NCBI RefSeq assembly: GCF_035222485.1
Contig: NC_085924.1
Coordinates: forward strand, 4,402,001-4,466,000
Length of the DNA stretch: 64,000 bases
From: Podospora pseudoanserina
Taxonomy: Eukaryota > Ascomycota > Sordariomycetes > Sordariales > Podosporaceae
Reading direction: 5' to 3'
Under the pieces are notes generated by a model. That model did no database searches and was not told the DNA's origin. It saw nothing but the letters and a program-made list of their open reading frames with translations. Shown one piece after another: positions 1 through 9,655 of this stretch; position 1 is the stretch's first letter, and each line of letters opens with the position of its first letter. The position numbers and the translations under genes are program-made.

Positions 1-198
1 ACCGCCGATGCCGTCCACCAGCTCCTGTCCAGCGGTATGGACGGGATATCCCTTGGTGGCATTGAGAGTGACGACGGCGGAAGGCAGTTTGCCGAGGTGG
101 CGGGAGGCACCTGGGACGCGAGCATATCGTAGCCAGGCAGCGAGACCATCTTCGGCGACGGCAAGGCCGACGACCGCGAGCCACAACAAACTCCGCAT
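1..198 (-). CDS. aguA: Alpha-glucuronidase (GH67), N-terminal part, cut by window edge
   Basis: The minus strand reads 66 codons from an ATG at 198-196 to the window edge without a stop. The protein starts with a short hydrophobic signal peptide (MRSLLWLAVVGLAVA) followed by EDGLAAWLRYARV, LPSAVVTLNATKGYP and TAGQELVDG. This matches the N-terminal beta domain of fungal GH67 alpha-glucuronidases as I remember it (AEDG-x-x-x-WLRYA; a TKG-x-P-x-x-TAG-x-EL pattern). The family removes 4-O-methylglucuronic acid from xylan fragments and is secreted. Only about 8 percent of a normal 830-850 aa enzyme is present, so the catalytic domain lies outside the window. No intron is seen in this part. Confidence 0.85.
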   Translation of the reverse strand, partial: MRSLLWLAVVGLAVAEDGLAAWLRYARVPGASRHLGKLPSAVVTLNATKGYPVHTAGQELVDGIGG

Positions 199-2044
199 CT
201 TGAAGGATTGGGCGGTGCTGACTGAGGGTGCGTCAAGTCATGTTTACACTGACGGCGGCACCTACATTTTAACTTCTGATGCTCGCCCGGCCGTCGTAGC
301 AATGGATCGTCGAAAGTAGCATCGGCCCTGGATGCAATTCTCCAACTCAATTTATCCAGACATCCACTTGCTTGGGTCGTCCCCCATCTTCCCCATCTCC
401 CCCTCTTGCCAAGATGCAACGTCCTCCAGGGGTCAGATTCCACCACTCACGGGCCGTCATTGGTCTCTTTGTAGCCATAACCCCTAGCATATCCACTTTG
501 CCCAACGGCTCGTCCCCGCGATACGACCAAATCTAGACCAATCCGACCGTTATGATTCCTGGTGCTATTCAGCCTGTTGTTGGCGAGTTGAACATTGCCG
601 GCTCGGCAGCGTGATGGGCTTGCCCCAGTCGCGTAACATCATCAGGTCGGATGGAGCCCTCGTGCCGAAGTCACCAGCTGGGCAATATCGCCAGGACCTG
701 CACGCACGTGTGGTGTGCCCTCCCGCCAGCCATCCTTCGGGTGGGAGGCAGGTACAGATGCAGGTTGAACCTCAGATGGTTGCTTTCCTCGTGGTATTTT
801 TGGGCCAGATGCTTCCCGACGCCATGAGGTTTGCCGGGTCGCTTGCTACGCGGGGCCTGGTGTGCTGACAAAGTCCGGAATCATCGGCGCGGTTCCCATT
901 GCGTCGTGCGAGCGGTCAATGACCTCGGGTAGGTGGAGATGAAGCTGGAGATCATCGTGGAGCATCGGGCTTGACGTCATCTTCGGGTCTTGAGAAAGCT
1001 GGAGGGCATGGTGAACGGCCGATATTTTCGTCTCTGTCGTGGAATAAGCATTGAAAGGTGACTGTAACAAGTGTATCCTACCGGTTCAGAGGATCATGTC
1101 GCAAGAATATTGCCCGAGATTTCGGTATGTTGAGTTGAAGTGTTGGAGGTGATGGCCCTGATGGGTCCCCTGGTGGAAGTGGGGGAATGGTTGGTTGTCA
1201 CCTGGAAGGTGGGGCTCAGGTTCCAACAGTCGGGCAGCTTGACGTCCCGGACAACGCTTACCGATAATCAACCTCCATGTGGGATGGTTCTTCCTCAGGT
1301 CGACTGATGGATCTAAGTCTCTTTTCGCCTGCCCAATGTTATCTGCTTACCCCAACGCATTTTCTATGCGATCACCATTCTTGGAGCGTTGCCAGTGAGT
1401 GGGTAGGGTTGGCGGCAACACCAGAAGCTAGACGACCATTATCTCTGTAGAATAGTATTGGGAACTGGCCCTGGCCGCTTCGATATTTTGGAAGTATATT
1501 ATTTTTACTGATTCAACGAGGAACAAGCTAAATACCTAGGCGATCGGAATCCCTCCACCTACCTATTTAGAGATCAAACTCCAACGTCCAGGACATGGAC
1601 ATACAAGCAACAACTCTCCACTCTAGACCACATCACACCAAGTACGAATCCTTGGACAAGTCAAGATATCGGTGTATTGAACCATATTGGAATCCGATAC
1701 CGGACTTCATGGCATGTGTCCATGGGGGACACAAAAGAATGACATGTTCTACTACGGGGGCCAATCTCCCTTAGTTGCTGAATCCCCGTCTTGGGGAGAA
1801 ACATAAATTTGGGTTTTGGGTCAATACTTCGTAGATGAACATGAGGTGATTGTACGGGGACATGTGGAAGCAGCGAACGGAAGAGAGTGAGGAGTATTTG
1901 GAACTGTTTGTATTGGTGTAAGCCAAGAGAGAAAATCAGAGGACCCAAACTGAGAAGGCTCGGTGTCCCCGAGACCATTCTTCACGGACTTCCTGATTAA
2001 TTGTTGATCTCTGAGCAGGCAACCTATAGGTACCTTCCAAAGCC
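199..2044. other. Upstream region without a supported gene
   Basis: The first part should hold the promoter of the minus-strand alpha-glucuronidase. All open frames here are short, lack family resemblance and overlap each other on both strands. I see no transposon ends or RNA gene. Confidence 0.4.
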
Positions 2045-2230
2045 CTAGTGTTTCTTGTCTTGTTTCCCGCCACCCCCTCCCCTGCTGCTGTTGCCCGTAG
2101 CATTGCTAGAGGTGCTCTTGCTACTGTCTCCGGACTTTCCACTGTCCCTCTTCGACGACTGCTGCTTGGTTTTCTCTTTGTCTTTGCTGATGGCTGGCTC
2201 AAGAACCATGACTGTAAGTATGTCTGACAT
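2045..2230 (-). CDS. Small Ser/Lys/Gly-rich hypothetical protein
   Basis: A 61-codon frame begins at an ATG (2230-2228) and ends in TAA. After a short hydrophobic start (MSDILTVMVLEPA) it is low-complexity: KDKEK, repeated SSK/SGK motifs and a GGGGG run before KQDKKH. It has no recognised domain. Many fungal genomes carry such tiny basic, disordered proteins, but the frame is also short enough to be chance. It stands alone, with no neighbour closer than 1.6 kb. Confidence 0.25.
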   Translation of the reverse strand: MSDILTVMVLEPAISKDKEKTKQQSSKRDSGKSGDSSKSTSSNATGNSSRGGGGGKQDKKH

Positions 2231-2341
2231 GGCTGATGGGAGGTATAGGGTTCCTTGATGAATTGATGCGCTTTGTATGATGTGATCTGTGAGATGCAGG
2301 TTTTGGATCTTGTAACGCAGTGATGTTGAGTTTGGTGTGGG

Positions 2342-2373
2342 AAAGCTACAAAGAAAGCTACAAAGAAAGCTAC
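2342..2373. repeat. Short tandem repeat (AAAGCTACAAAG)
   Basis: Three near-perfect 12-bp units lie side by side, followed around 2395-2422 by a TAGGTAGA-type tetranucleotide tract. These are simple microsatellites in non-coding DNA. Confidence 0.7.
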
Positions 2374-3896
2374 CTACTTGAATAGGTATGGTAGGTTTAT
2401 ATAGGTAGATAGGTAGATACTAGGATAGCCCTCAGGCTCTCAGGTTTCGCGTGACAGCAATCGTGATATCTGTCCTGCTGCTAGGTATCTCTCACCTGCT
2501 TCGCTGCGTGGCGTATTGTTGACAAAGTGATACTCACCTGGTGCTAACGAAGAGCAAAGTTCAGTTGGGAGTCGTCTTCTGACGCCATTGATGCCGCGGG
2601 TGATATCACTCAAAGGCTCCACTCTGCCATCAGGTCTAGGGAAATTACCTCGCGACAACGGCATGTTTCAAGGTTCTACATGTGATCTGAATGAAAGACG
2701 GGATGGCAGCGATCTTCTTCTCAAGAAGCTGTTTCAAATAGCCTTCAGGACTACGAGAGTTAACAGTCATTCGTCGAGGACGCAGGAGATCTATAGCTTG
2801 CGATCCAAGATGCTCGCAAATATCCATTGTATAGATGTAGGCGGGGTGGTCAGGCTCCTTGTTATACAGACTTACACACTCTCTATCTTGGTCTCTCACA
2901 GTCCAATATCCCGCGCAATATTATCTACCTTCAACAACTTGTATCTGAGGAGTCCAACAGAACAGAATCCAACTCGCAGACCCAAACATCATAATCACAA
3001 AAACAATGTTACCCCTTCAAAAAAAAAAAAAAAAAAAAAGGGGGGTCTTGGACTGGGACCAAAGGATGAAACTTCTTCAAGAGCTCCAGTGTCAGGGAGC
3101 AGAGATCGCCGTGACCAAGGGGCAGGTGACAAACAAAGAGCAAAGGGAGAATGATCCAGAACATTAGGGGGAGCACACAAACGGGAAGTCGATCCAAAAT
3201 GCCAGTTGCAGGTAGATGGTGGTTACCTATTGTTAAGACCTTTGGTCTGGTGGATAGGGGCCTTTGAATACAACCCCGACGCTGGCCACCTGGTTTTTAG
3301 ACGTCTTACACTGTAAATGAATCTCGAGTGGAATTGCAGTGCTCTGTGCTCTGGTCAATAGTGTGAATTACGTTGTTGTCTTTGCACCACCCAAGTGACC
3401 GAGCTGCAAAACAAAATGGTAGGATGAAAGCACTCCTCTCGATAGCCCGAACAGCTCTGGGGTCACACAAATTTTGCTCACACGCCACGTGTACATCCAT
3501 CATGTGGCATGCCCCACGCTGAATCGACCTTGGACTTGACGCCTTATTGGGCATCTTGCCCTCAACCACCAACTAGCGCCGAATGACTACCATGACACGA
3601 GATAGCTTTTCCGACTCACAAATTTCTTCAGAATATAAGGCGACCACCACAACAACACAAATCGTCGATGGTTGAAGATATCCAGAATCGCTACCTGAGC
3701 ATATCAACCTGAGGTACCAACGTGCTCAAGACTACCTACCTACCTTACCGTATATATACTTTGATCTCTAACACGAAACACCGCTTGAAAGCGACTGCAG
3801 CCTTATGTCGCTTCACATGTTCAAGCCTTCATCAACAACCTTTGACCACCGCCGAGCACCTTTCTTCGCCGCCCCTGTCATTCAAAGCCGTACACA
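2374..3896. other. Non-coding stretch with a 20-A run
   Basis: A run of 20 A lies at 3020-3039, followed by a G tract. Open frames across it depend on the homopolymer and have no family resemblance. The last 250 bp before 3897 hold TATATATAC (around 3752) and CT-rich DNA and may be the promoter and leader of the small gene at 3897. Confidence 0.4.
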
Positions 3897-4067
3897 ATGT
3901 CCTCCATGATCCTACCCGAGGAGGAGGAAAGGCTTCGCCGCATAGCCCGCATCGCAGAACAAAGCGCAGCCGCCGAGCGCAAACGGTACGAGGAGACCAA
4001 GGCGCAGAGGGAGAAGGAAGAGAGAAAAAGACAGGAAAGAGAACGGGCTGCCCAGGAGAGTAAATAG
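3897..4067 (+). CDS. Small charged helical protein (56 aa)
   Basis: An ATG in good context (CACAATGTCC) opens a 56-codon frame ending at TAG 4065-4067. The product (MSSMILPEEEERLRRIARIA, then QSAAAERKRYEE and repeated EK/ER/KR pairs) is almost entirely charged and predicted as one long amphipathic helix. No domain is recognised. The strict heptad-like charge pattern, a start codon in context and a CT-rich leader upstream favour a real small gene over chance, but evidence is compositional only. Confidence 0.42.
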   Translation: MSSMILPEEEERLRRIARIAEQSAAAERKRYEETKAQREKEERKRQERERAAQESK

Positions 4068-4753
4068 GGGTGTGGATATGGTTGGAAAGTCCCAGATGGT
4101 GGGTGCTCCTCACACACAGTCATGGACGTATCTTGACAGTTGGCGAGCGTCAGCTAACAACATTTTCAGGAGAAGAGTCGGCTTCACTGTCAGGCATGTG
4201 TGCCCGAGACAATCAGTTCTCCCTGCTGCTGCCAGGTGCTCTTCAGTCTCACTTGGGGCAACAAATCATGGATCCCCAATAACTACCTACTTAAATTTGC
4301 TGATATGGTGAACTGGAGAGGCCGGAAACTCCTCTTTCTCATGGGTCCAAGTGCGTGTGTGTTGGTGCCCAACCCCTCAGCGACCACAGCTGGAGCCTGC
4401 CAATTTGCAGACTCGTGGGTAGCTATCAAATGCCACGGATGCTTGGCGGCTCGACACTTCTGGTCTGCTTCTATTTCCTTCGTGCCATTTCGCCTTGGCA
4501 AAGATCAAAGCTAGGGTAGTTGCGGTTAAGCCGTGGTGGGCAGGCGTGGTGAGGATCGGGTCTTAGTGTCAATAGGCATCTTTCTCGCCCAAGTCCGATC
4601 TATATAAGAGACATGATACGAGCAGGATAACCAAGTTGGATATTTTTCCTGTCAGCTTCTCAACATTTCTGAGCTGTCGTCCAAGTTGTATTTTAGGCCA
4701 AGCCATCTGTCAAAACATCCAAGTTTTCCCAAGACCTACTTTAACCTCCAACG
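4068..4753. other. Intergenic, no gene seen
   Basis: No frame with coding character. The last 150 bp, with a TATATAAGAG motif near 4601-4610 and pyrimidine-rich DNA, look like a promoter and leader for the locus at 4754. Confidence 0.4.
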
Positions 4754-5370
4754 ATGGTGAGCCCGGGAACCTTTAGCCCTGTGGGTATGATGCACCAGCA
4801 GGGGGTCATGACAGTGAGCACACATGACAGTTGATCAGTGAATAGGGATTATATGGTTAATGGCTTGCTGCAGCCGAGGCAAATTGAATCCTTAGAAAAA
4901 GCGTATTCCCAACTTGAGGTTCTGAACGCACGTGTGCAGGTGAACCAAGATCACGACGGAGTTACCACATTCTACTTCAACGCCGGCGCTGGTACGGATA
5001 CGAACGGTTGCATATTTCAAACCCACAGTGCCTCGACCACGGCCTCGATACTCCATACGGCGCAGACAAAGGGGGCCGAGATCCAGCAGGCAATGTCGAC
5101 GTTCTCAGCGTAAAGGCCAATGTGCAGATGGAAACGGTGGCTGGTGTTCCAGTTTATTATGAAGCTGACGCAGGGGTGTACCTCGCCGACGCTGAAGCCG
5201 GTCCTTTTCACGGCACTCTTGGGTTAGCTGCAGACACTGAGATAGGATGCAGAGATCAGTCAGTTGGATGCAAGGTGCTGGGTTGCGGGGTGAGGGTAGG
5301 AAGGGTCTGCGAAATCTCGGCCTTGGGCAGTGGCCTTGGAATCGACTTGGGGAAGTTTAAATGGCGGTGA
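4754..5370 (+). pseudogene. Gly/Ala-rich repeat-domain protein, reading frame not continuous
   Basis: Starting at ATG 4754 the DNA codes, in pieces, for one coherent protein: MVSPGTFSPVG, then GVTTFYFNAGAGTDTNG, SASTTASI, LDTPYGADKGGRDPAGNVDV, ETVAGVPVYYEADAGVY, DAEAGPFHGTLGLAADTEIG and a C-terminal stretch with CKVLGCGVRVGR. The short Gly/Ala/Val repeats near the end resemble small fungal proteins of unknown function that I recall from other ascomycetes. About two breaks interrupt the frame, so I call it a decaying copy. A small-exon gene that I failed to splice is the alternative. No function is assigned. Confidence 0.4.
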
Positions 5371-6152
5371 ACGGTCGATATGGCGGCCTCCTTGCCATGT
5401 GGTCGGTATGTCTTTTATGACAGGGAAAATATAAAATAGGCTGTGAATGGTTAATGGTGAAAGTTTGAACCGACGTTGAAAAATGCTGTGGCAGCACAGG
5501 TGGGAATTGCCATCGAACTACTCTTGTATCGGCCACGACAACTCCCAGTTGACTTATACGATAAGTATGACAATGCTACCGGGGTTCAGAACGGCACTCA
5601 CCACGATGCTAGTTGAGATACGGAGATAGTGCCAGTTGAAACCTGGTGGAGCATGGCGCAAAGGACCCCAAGGAATCCCCCCATATCTAATATACCTTCG
5701 AGATTCCTAGGACATCGAAGGCCCGGGAACGATTTCTGCTGAGTGCTGGGGCGATAGGGAGTTTGGTGGGCGGTGGACTCGCCGTGCTGTATTTATTCGG
5801 AAGACTTTGTGGAAAGGAAAGCTCCGGAGGACAACGTAGGAAGGTTTGAGGGGGTCGATGGTGCGGACGGCTGCCAGGTCCAATTTACGAGTTGGATGGT
5901 AGAGGAAATAGGCTTTCTTGGTGATGGAAGGTTAATAAGAACCCGAACCCTTATCCTCCAAACATGCATGTGGCGGATAACTGTGCCAAGAGCGTTGCCG
6001 GCCGGCGGTGATGTACCTGCCGCCAAGTGGGGCGCAGAACACCTTGATGATTGATTGACTTTTGGCAGACCAGGGTCCAAAAAAACATCGAAGACCGTTT
6101 CTTGCCCTCGGTTGGATCCGTCAATTCTGCGTATGCATTTTTCACGTCGCCC
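5371..6152. other. Intergenic, promoter side of the mitochondrial factor gene
   Basis: No supported gene. The open frame of the next gene extends upstream of 6153 but has no ATG before that position. The final 400 bp should contain its promoter; I see no clear element. Confidence 0.4.
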
Positions 6153-8861
6153 ATGTTACCAGTCCACCATGTTGCACAGGCAACTTTTCTGCGCTCCCTC
6201 TCCACCAGGCGCTTGATCGGTACCATCGCCGCGGGCCATCATCGCATTCGCCTCCCATCGCCCCGCCTCCAATTCCAAGAGCCCCTCCAAGTTCGACATT
6301 ATGCGCGCTTCACCGAAGATGTCTCGCTCGAACATGTACCACTCGAATATGCACCGCTCGAACATGCACCGCTCGAACATGTACCGCTCGAACGTGTCGC
6401 CGCTGAGCCCATGCCCAAAGCACAAAAACAGAACATACCCACGAAGGACAAACCATGTCGTTTTGCTTGCCCCGTTCCTACCTGCGAATATGCGACAAAA
6501 GGGTTCACCAGGAGGCCGAACCTCAGAAGACACATCGAGCGAGTGCACCAGAACGAAAGGGCATTTCCCCTTAAGGAATTGCTCGCGGATATAGACAACA
6601 ACCCAAGATTAGTGTATCCAGACCTCGAAGCGTTGAAAAGCGAAAAGCTTTCAAAACAGCGCTCCGGCCGCAAGAAGGTTGTTGAACTGGAAGCGCAACC
6701 TCTTCCCGAGACAGATGCCGAACCATCACCCAAAGCGGCGCCCTTGCCAAAGGAGGATTCCACCACTGCATCGACTCTTGGAAAGCTCCTCGGCGCCTTG
6801 GACAACGAAAAGCCCATCAAACGGCGGGGCAGGCCCAAAAAAGTCCGCGACGCCGAACCGTCCCCCGAAGCTGAGCAAGAGTCACAGCCCGCTACCTCGG
6901 GAGAACAACCAAAGCCAGCCCGCAGACGCGGCGGCCGCCCAGCTGGATCCAAAAACAAACCCAAAGACGCCGCGAAACCCCCAAAAGAAAAAAGAGCATA
7001 CGTCAGACGCTCCGTCAGATATGATCATCCCCAACCGGAAGTTACTTTCAAGGCTGACTGCGTCAACACGACATACCTCTACGATGCGCTCCTTGACACG
7101 GGGATGTGGGGTCGGCGCAACACCGCGGTCGCGAAGCAGAGGAGGCTAGAAATGAGGAAACACGCTGATGTGAAGAGGGTGAATATCCTCTCGGAAAAGC
7201 TCTGCGATGATGTGTTGGGGTATATGAAGCCTGGTCTGCTAGAGAGGCACAAGGGGTGTGACATTATTGATATCAACCCTGGGGCGGGTTTGTGGAGCAG
7301 AAAGCTGAATGATTTGCTGCAGCCTAGAAAGCATGTGCTCGTGGAGGAGGACTACAAGGTTTACGAACCGTTTCTGAAGCCGTTGGTAGAGAGGGAAGGG
7401 GTCGAGGTGTTGGAGGTTGCGTGGGCGCTTTGGGCATCGTTGTTTGATGCGTTGGAGAAGAAGGGTGCGTTGGCGGCGCACCCGGTGCGGAACTATCAGC
7501 CTGATGAGACGCCGGAGAGGAACGACACGTTGCTTGTGGTGATGAACATGATGACTCTCGACAAGAAGAGGGTGGGGGGGAGGAGGATGGGGAGCATGAC
7601 GGCCATGATTTTGTATCAGTTGATCAATTCGGTGAGGCTGCAGGGGTTGTTTCAGAAGTATGGGTTGGTGAGGATGCTGATTTGGGTGGATGAACATGAG
7701 AAGGCGCAGTATTTACCCAAGACGATCCAGAGGAGGAAGGCGGGGGCCATACAGGCTGAGCTCTCGCTAGATTGGGTCACCGAGGTGGCGGGAGTCGATC
7801 ACCCGAATGGTGGCAAGAACTATATCTACAGGAGGGACAAGCACATCGACATGGAGGGTATGGGCCAGGTTCTGGAGAGGATGAGAAAGGCGGGTTTCAA
7901 GGTGCCGGAGGGGCGAGAGACGGCGCTGTTGAAGAGCTGTTTGGAGCTGGAAAAGGAGGGAAAGTCAGTTAAGGCTGGAGAGCAGAAGCCGGCGCTCGCG
8001 GCAAGATATGAGCTGGGAGAGGAAGAGTGGGAGAAATTGAAGGAGACGAAATCGAAGGAGGGCACATGGACAACGAGAGACAACGACCACCTGCACCGGA
8101 ATACGTGGTTAAAGACGCAGACGGAAAAAAAGCAAGAATTCCTGTACGAGTTGTTGATTAAGCTGGACGAGCTGACGAAACTGAAGCTCCAAGTTCTGGA
8201 AGAGGAGGAGGAGGGCAAGCTGGCGAAAGCTGCTCAAAAGAAGTTTGATAAACTCGAGGCCGAAATCAAGGAGCAGTGGGAAAACATCGACCCGATCTCG
8301 AGAAGCAAGTTTTTGGTTGCGCGAGACAACTTGAGGGCTTTCAAGCAGCCGCCGGAGCTAGGACCTGTGCTCATGTGGGACCGTCGGCAGTTTGAGCCGC
8401 TGGTGGTGCAGCCGGAGGAGTTCTTGCCAGCGTGTGACGGGGCTTTGTTGGACATTCAACCCAGGGCGATGGAGCCGGCGTTGCGAGCCAAATGCGAGCA
8501 TGGGTCGAAGATGTTTGACCAGATGGACCTTATCATCCGGAGTCTGTATTTACAAGCCTCTGCGCCAATATCACAAGCGGTGGAGGGTCTGTGGCCTGGC
8601 TCAGGGCGGGGCGTGGCGGAAAAGATGAAGAGCCTCCGCGATCCTGCCCTGGGAGGGACGCCGCTCAAAGGCCCTGTAGGTGAGCTTGACCTGAGGGCAC
8701 TGAACAGGACGCAGATTGTGGAGCTTGCGGAAAGGTGGTGGCAGTGGCCGTTTAAGCCTAGCTTTCCCGAGTTGGTCGGGAGGTTGGGCGAGGGGGAGGA
8801 GGAAAACGTCGATGGAGAAAATGGAGGAGGGGCTACCATGCTGGGGCACATGTTCGATTGA
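6153..8861 (+). CDS. Mitochondrial transcription factor 1-like protein (rRNA dimethyltransferase fold)
   Basis: An intronless frame of 902 codons starts at the first ATG (6153). The N-terminus (MLPVHHVAQATFLRSLSTRR, then more Arg to about residue 50, RHYARF) is a classic mitochondrial presequence. A five-fold LEHVP-type repeat follows (about residues 59-83), then one C2H2-like finger (C102, with CEYAT, ending RRHIERVH) and two basic RRGRPKK/RRGGRPAGS motifs of AT-hook type. From about residue 310 comes the Mtf1/KsgA-like domain: ILSEKLCDDVLGYMKP, then the SAM-fold signature IIDINPGAGLWSRKLN and HVLVEEDYKVYEPFL. A long acidic/basic C-terminus is predicted helical. The family pairs with the phage-type mitochondrial RNA polymerase at promoters, and its SAM fold came from an rRNA methyltransferase. 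The zinc finger and basic motifs are additions I do not know from yeast Mtf1. Confidence 0.82.
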   Translation: MLPVHHVAQATFLRSLSTRRLIGTIAAGHHRIRLPSPRLQFQEPLQVRHYARFTEDVSLEHVPLEYAPLEHAPLEHVPLERVAAEPMPKAQKQNIPTKDKPCRFACPVPTCEYATKGFTRRPNLRRHIERVHQNERAFPLKELLADIDNNPRLVYPDLEALKSEKLSKQRSGRKKVVELEAQPLPETDAEPSPKAAPLPKEDSTTASTLGKLLGALDNEKPIKRRGRPKKVRDAEPSPEAEQESQPATSGEQPKPARRRGGRPAGSKNKPKDAAKPPKEKRAYVRRSVRYDHPQPEVTFKADCVNTTYLYDALLDTGMWGRRNTAVAKQRRLEMRKHADVKRVNILSEKLCDDVLGYMKPGLLERHKGCDIIDINPGAGLWSRKLNDLLQPRKHVLVEEDYKVYEPFLKPLVEREGVEVLEVAWALWASLFDALEKKGALAAHPVRNYQPDETPERNDTLLVVMNMMTLDKKRVGGRRMGSMTAMILYQLINSVRLQGLFQKYGLVRMLIWVDEHEKAQYLPKTIQRRKAGAIQAELSLDWVTEVAGVDHPNGGKNYIYRRDKHIDMEGMGQVLERMRKAGFKVPEGRETALLKSCLELEKEGKSVKAGEQKPALAARYELGEEEWEKLKETKSKEGTWTTRDNDHLHRNTWLKTQTEKKQEFLYELLIKLDELTKLKLQVLEEEEEGKLAKAAQKKFDKLEAEIKEQWENIDPISRSKFLVARDNLRAFKQPPELGPVLMWDRRQFEPLVVQPEEFLPACDGALLDIQPRAMEPALRAKCEHGSKMFDQMDLIIRSLYLQASAPISQAVEGLWPGSGRGVAEKMKSLRDPALGGTPLKGPVGELDLRALNRTQIVELAERWWQWPFKPSFPELVGRLGEGEEENVDGENGGGATMLGHMFD
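6327..6401 (+). repeat. Coding minisatellite, five 15-bp units
   Basis: Five tandem units of CTCGAACATGYACCG type encode LEHVP, LEYAP, LEHAP, LEHVP and LERVA inside the mitochondrial factor gene, just after the presequence. Unit length is a multiple of three, so copy number changes keep the frame. Confidence 0.9.
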
Positions 8862-9655
8862 GGTTGTTCATCTCTAAAATGTATATATACCTTGTATTTG
8901 ATTTGTACACTATATATCAACTGGACTCAAAAACATGATGACCATCATCATGGAAATTCCCGCCAAGTCAAGTTTCGGCTTAGCGGCACCAGGGTTGTTA
9001 GGTAAGCAAACCATTGAAACAATAGCGAGCTGAAAGCCAGGGTTTATGCGGGGCGTGGTTTTTTTTTGGGGCGTTCCAGAATTGCGGTTATGGGTCGTGA
9101 ACTTGGCAGCCAACGGCCCAGCCTGCAGCAGCCGAGCAGCGCGCCGCCCCCCGGGCCCCTATCTCATGCATCTCAGCTTTCTGACCTACCAACCATATCG
9201 GCCTGCCCCACGACACACTCCTTATTACTTTTCTTCCGCCGTTACCAATTTCTTTCCTACACTCCTTTACCGTGATACTGCATTCACTTGCAGCCGACGA
9301 CGATACCTCCTTTTTTTTTTTTTTTTTTTTTTGTGCTAGTGGCATTTCGAACCAGTTGTTTCTGCCTTGTAGCTTGAAGACGGCGCGCCACGCATCAACG
9401 GCGTTTCCAATTGACACCGACCCCGGATTTTACCTACCAAGCCATCGCAACCCAGTTCCCCAGATCTTTTTGTTCCATCGAACCCCCAACCGACCGACCA
9501 CGATCACGAACTGCGCGTACCGGCGTCCGAGGCAATCCCAGCCGCCTACGAGAAGGAGCCGCGAACCTCTTGCTCCCTCCCATCGCGACCGTCTACACCC
9601 AGACTACACGGCTATGCCAAACTAATATCCTCCCTCCTCGCCCTACCTATCAAAA
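8862..9655. other. Intergenic with 22-T run; promoter and leader of the GT90 gene
   Basis: No gene. A T22 tract lies at 9311-9332, and the 300 bp before 9656 are C/T-rich with CCGACC and CCCAC motifs, as in many fungal leaders. AATGGCC at the start site gives a fair context. The first 100 bp contain a TATATATAC stretch, probably 3' UTR of the upstream gene. Confidence 0.5.

Noticed and set aside
2588-3154. 188-codon plus-strand frame
   Set aside because: Runs through a 20-A tract (poly-Lys), has no domain, and a shifted homopolymer would end it.
6299-6964. 221-codon minus-strand frame
   Set aside because: Antisense of the mitochondrial factor gene. Its Cys/Ser repeats only mirror the 15-bp minisatellite.
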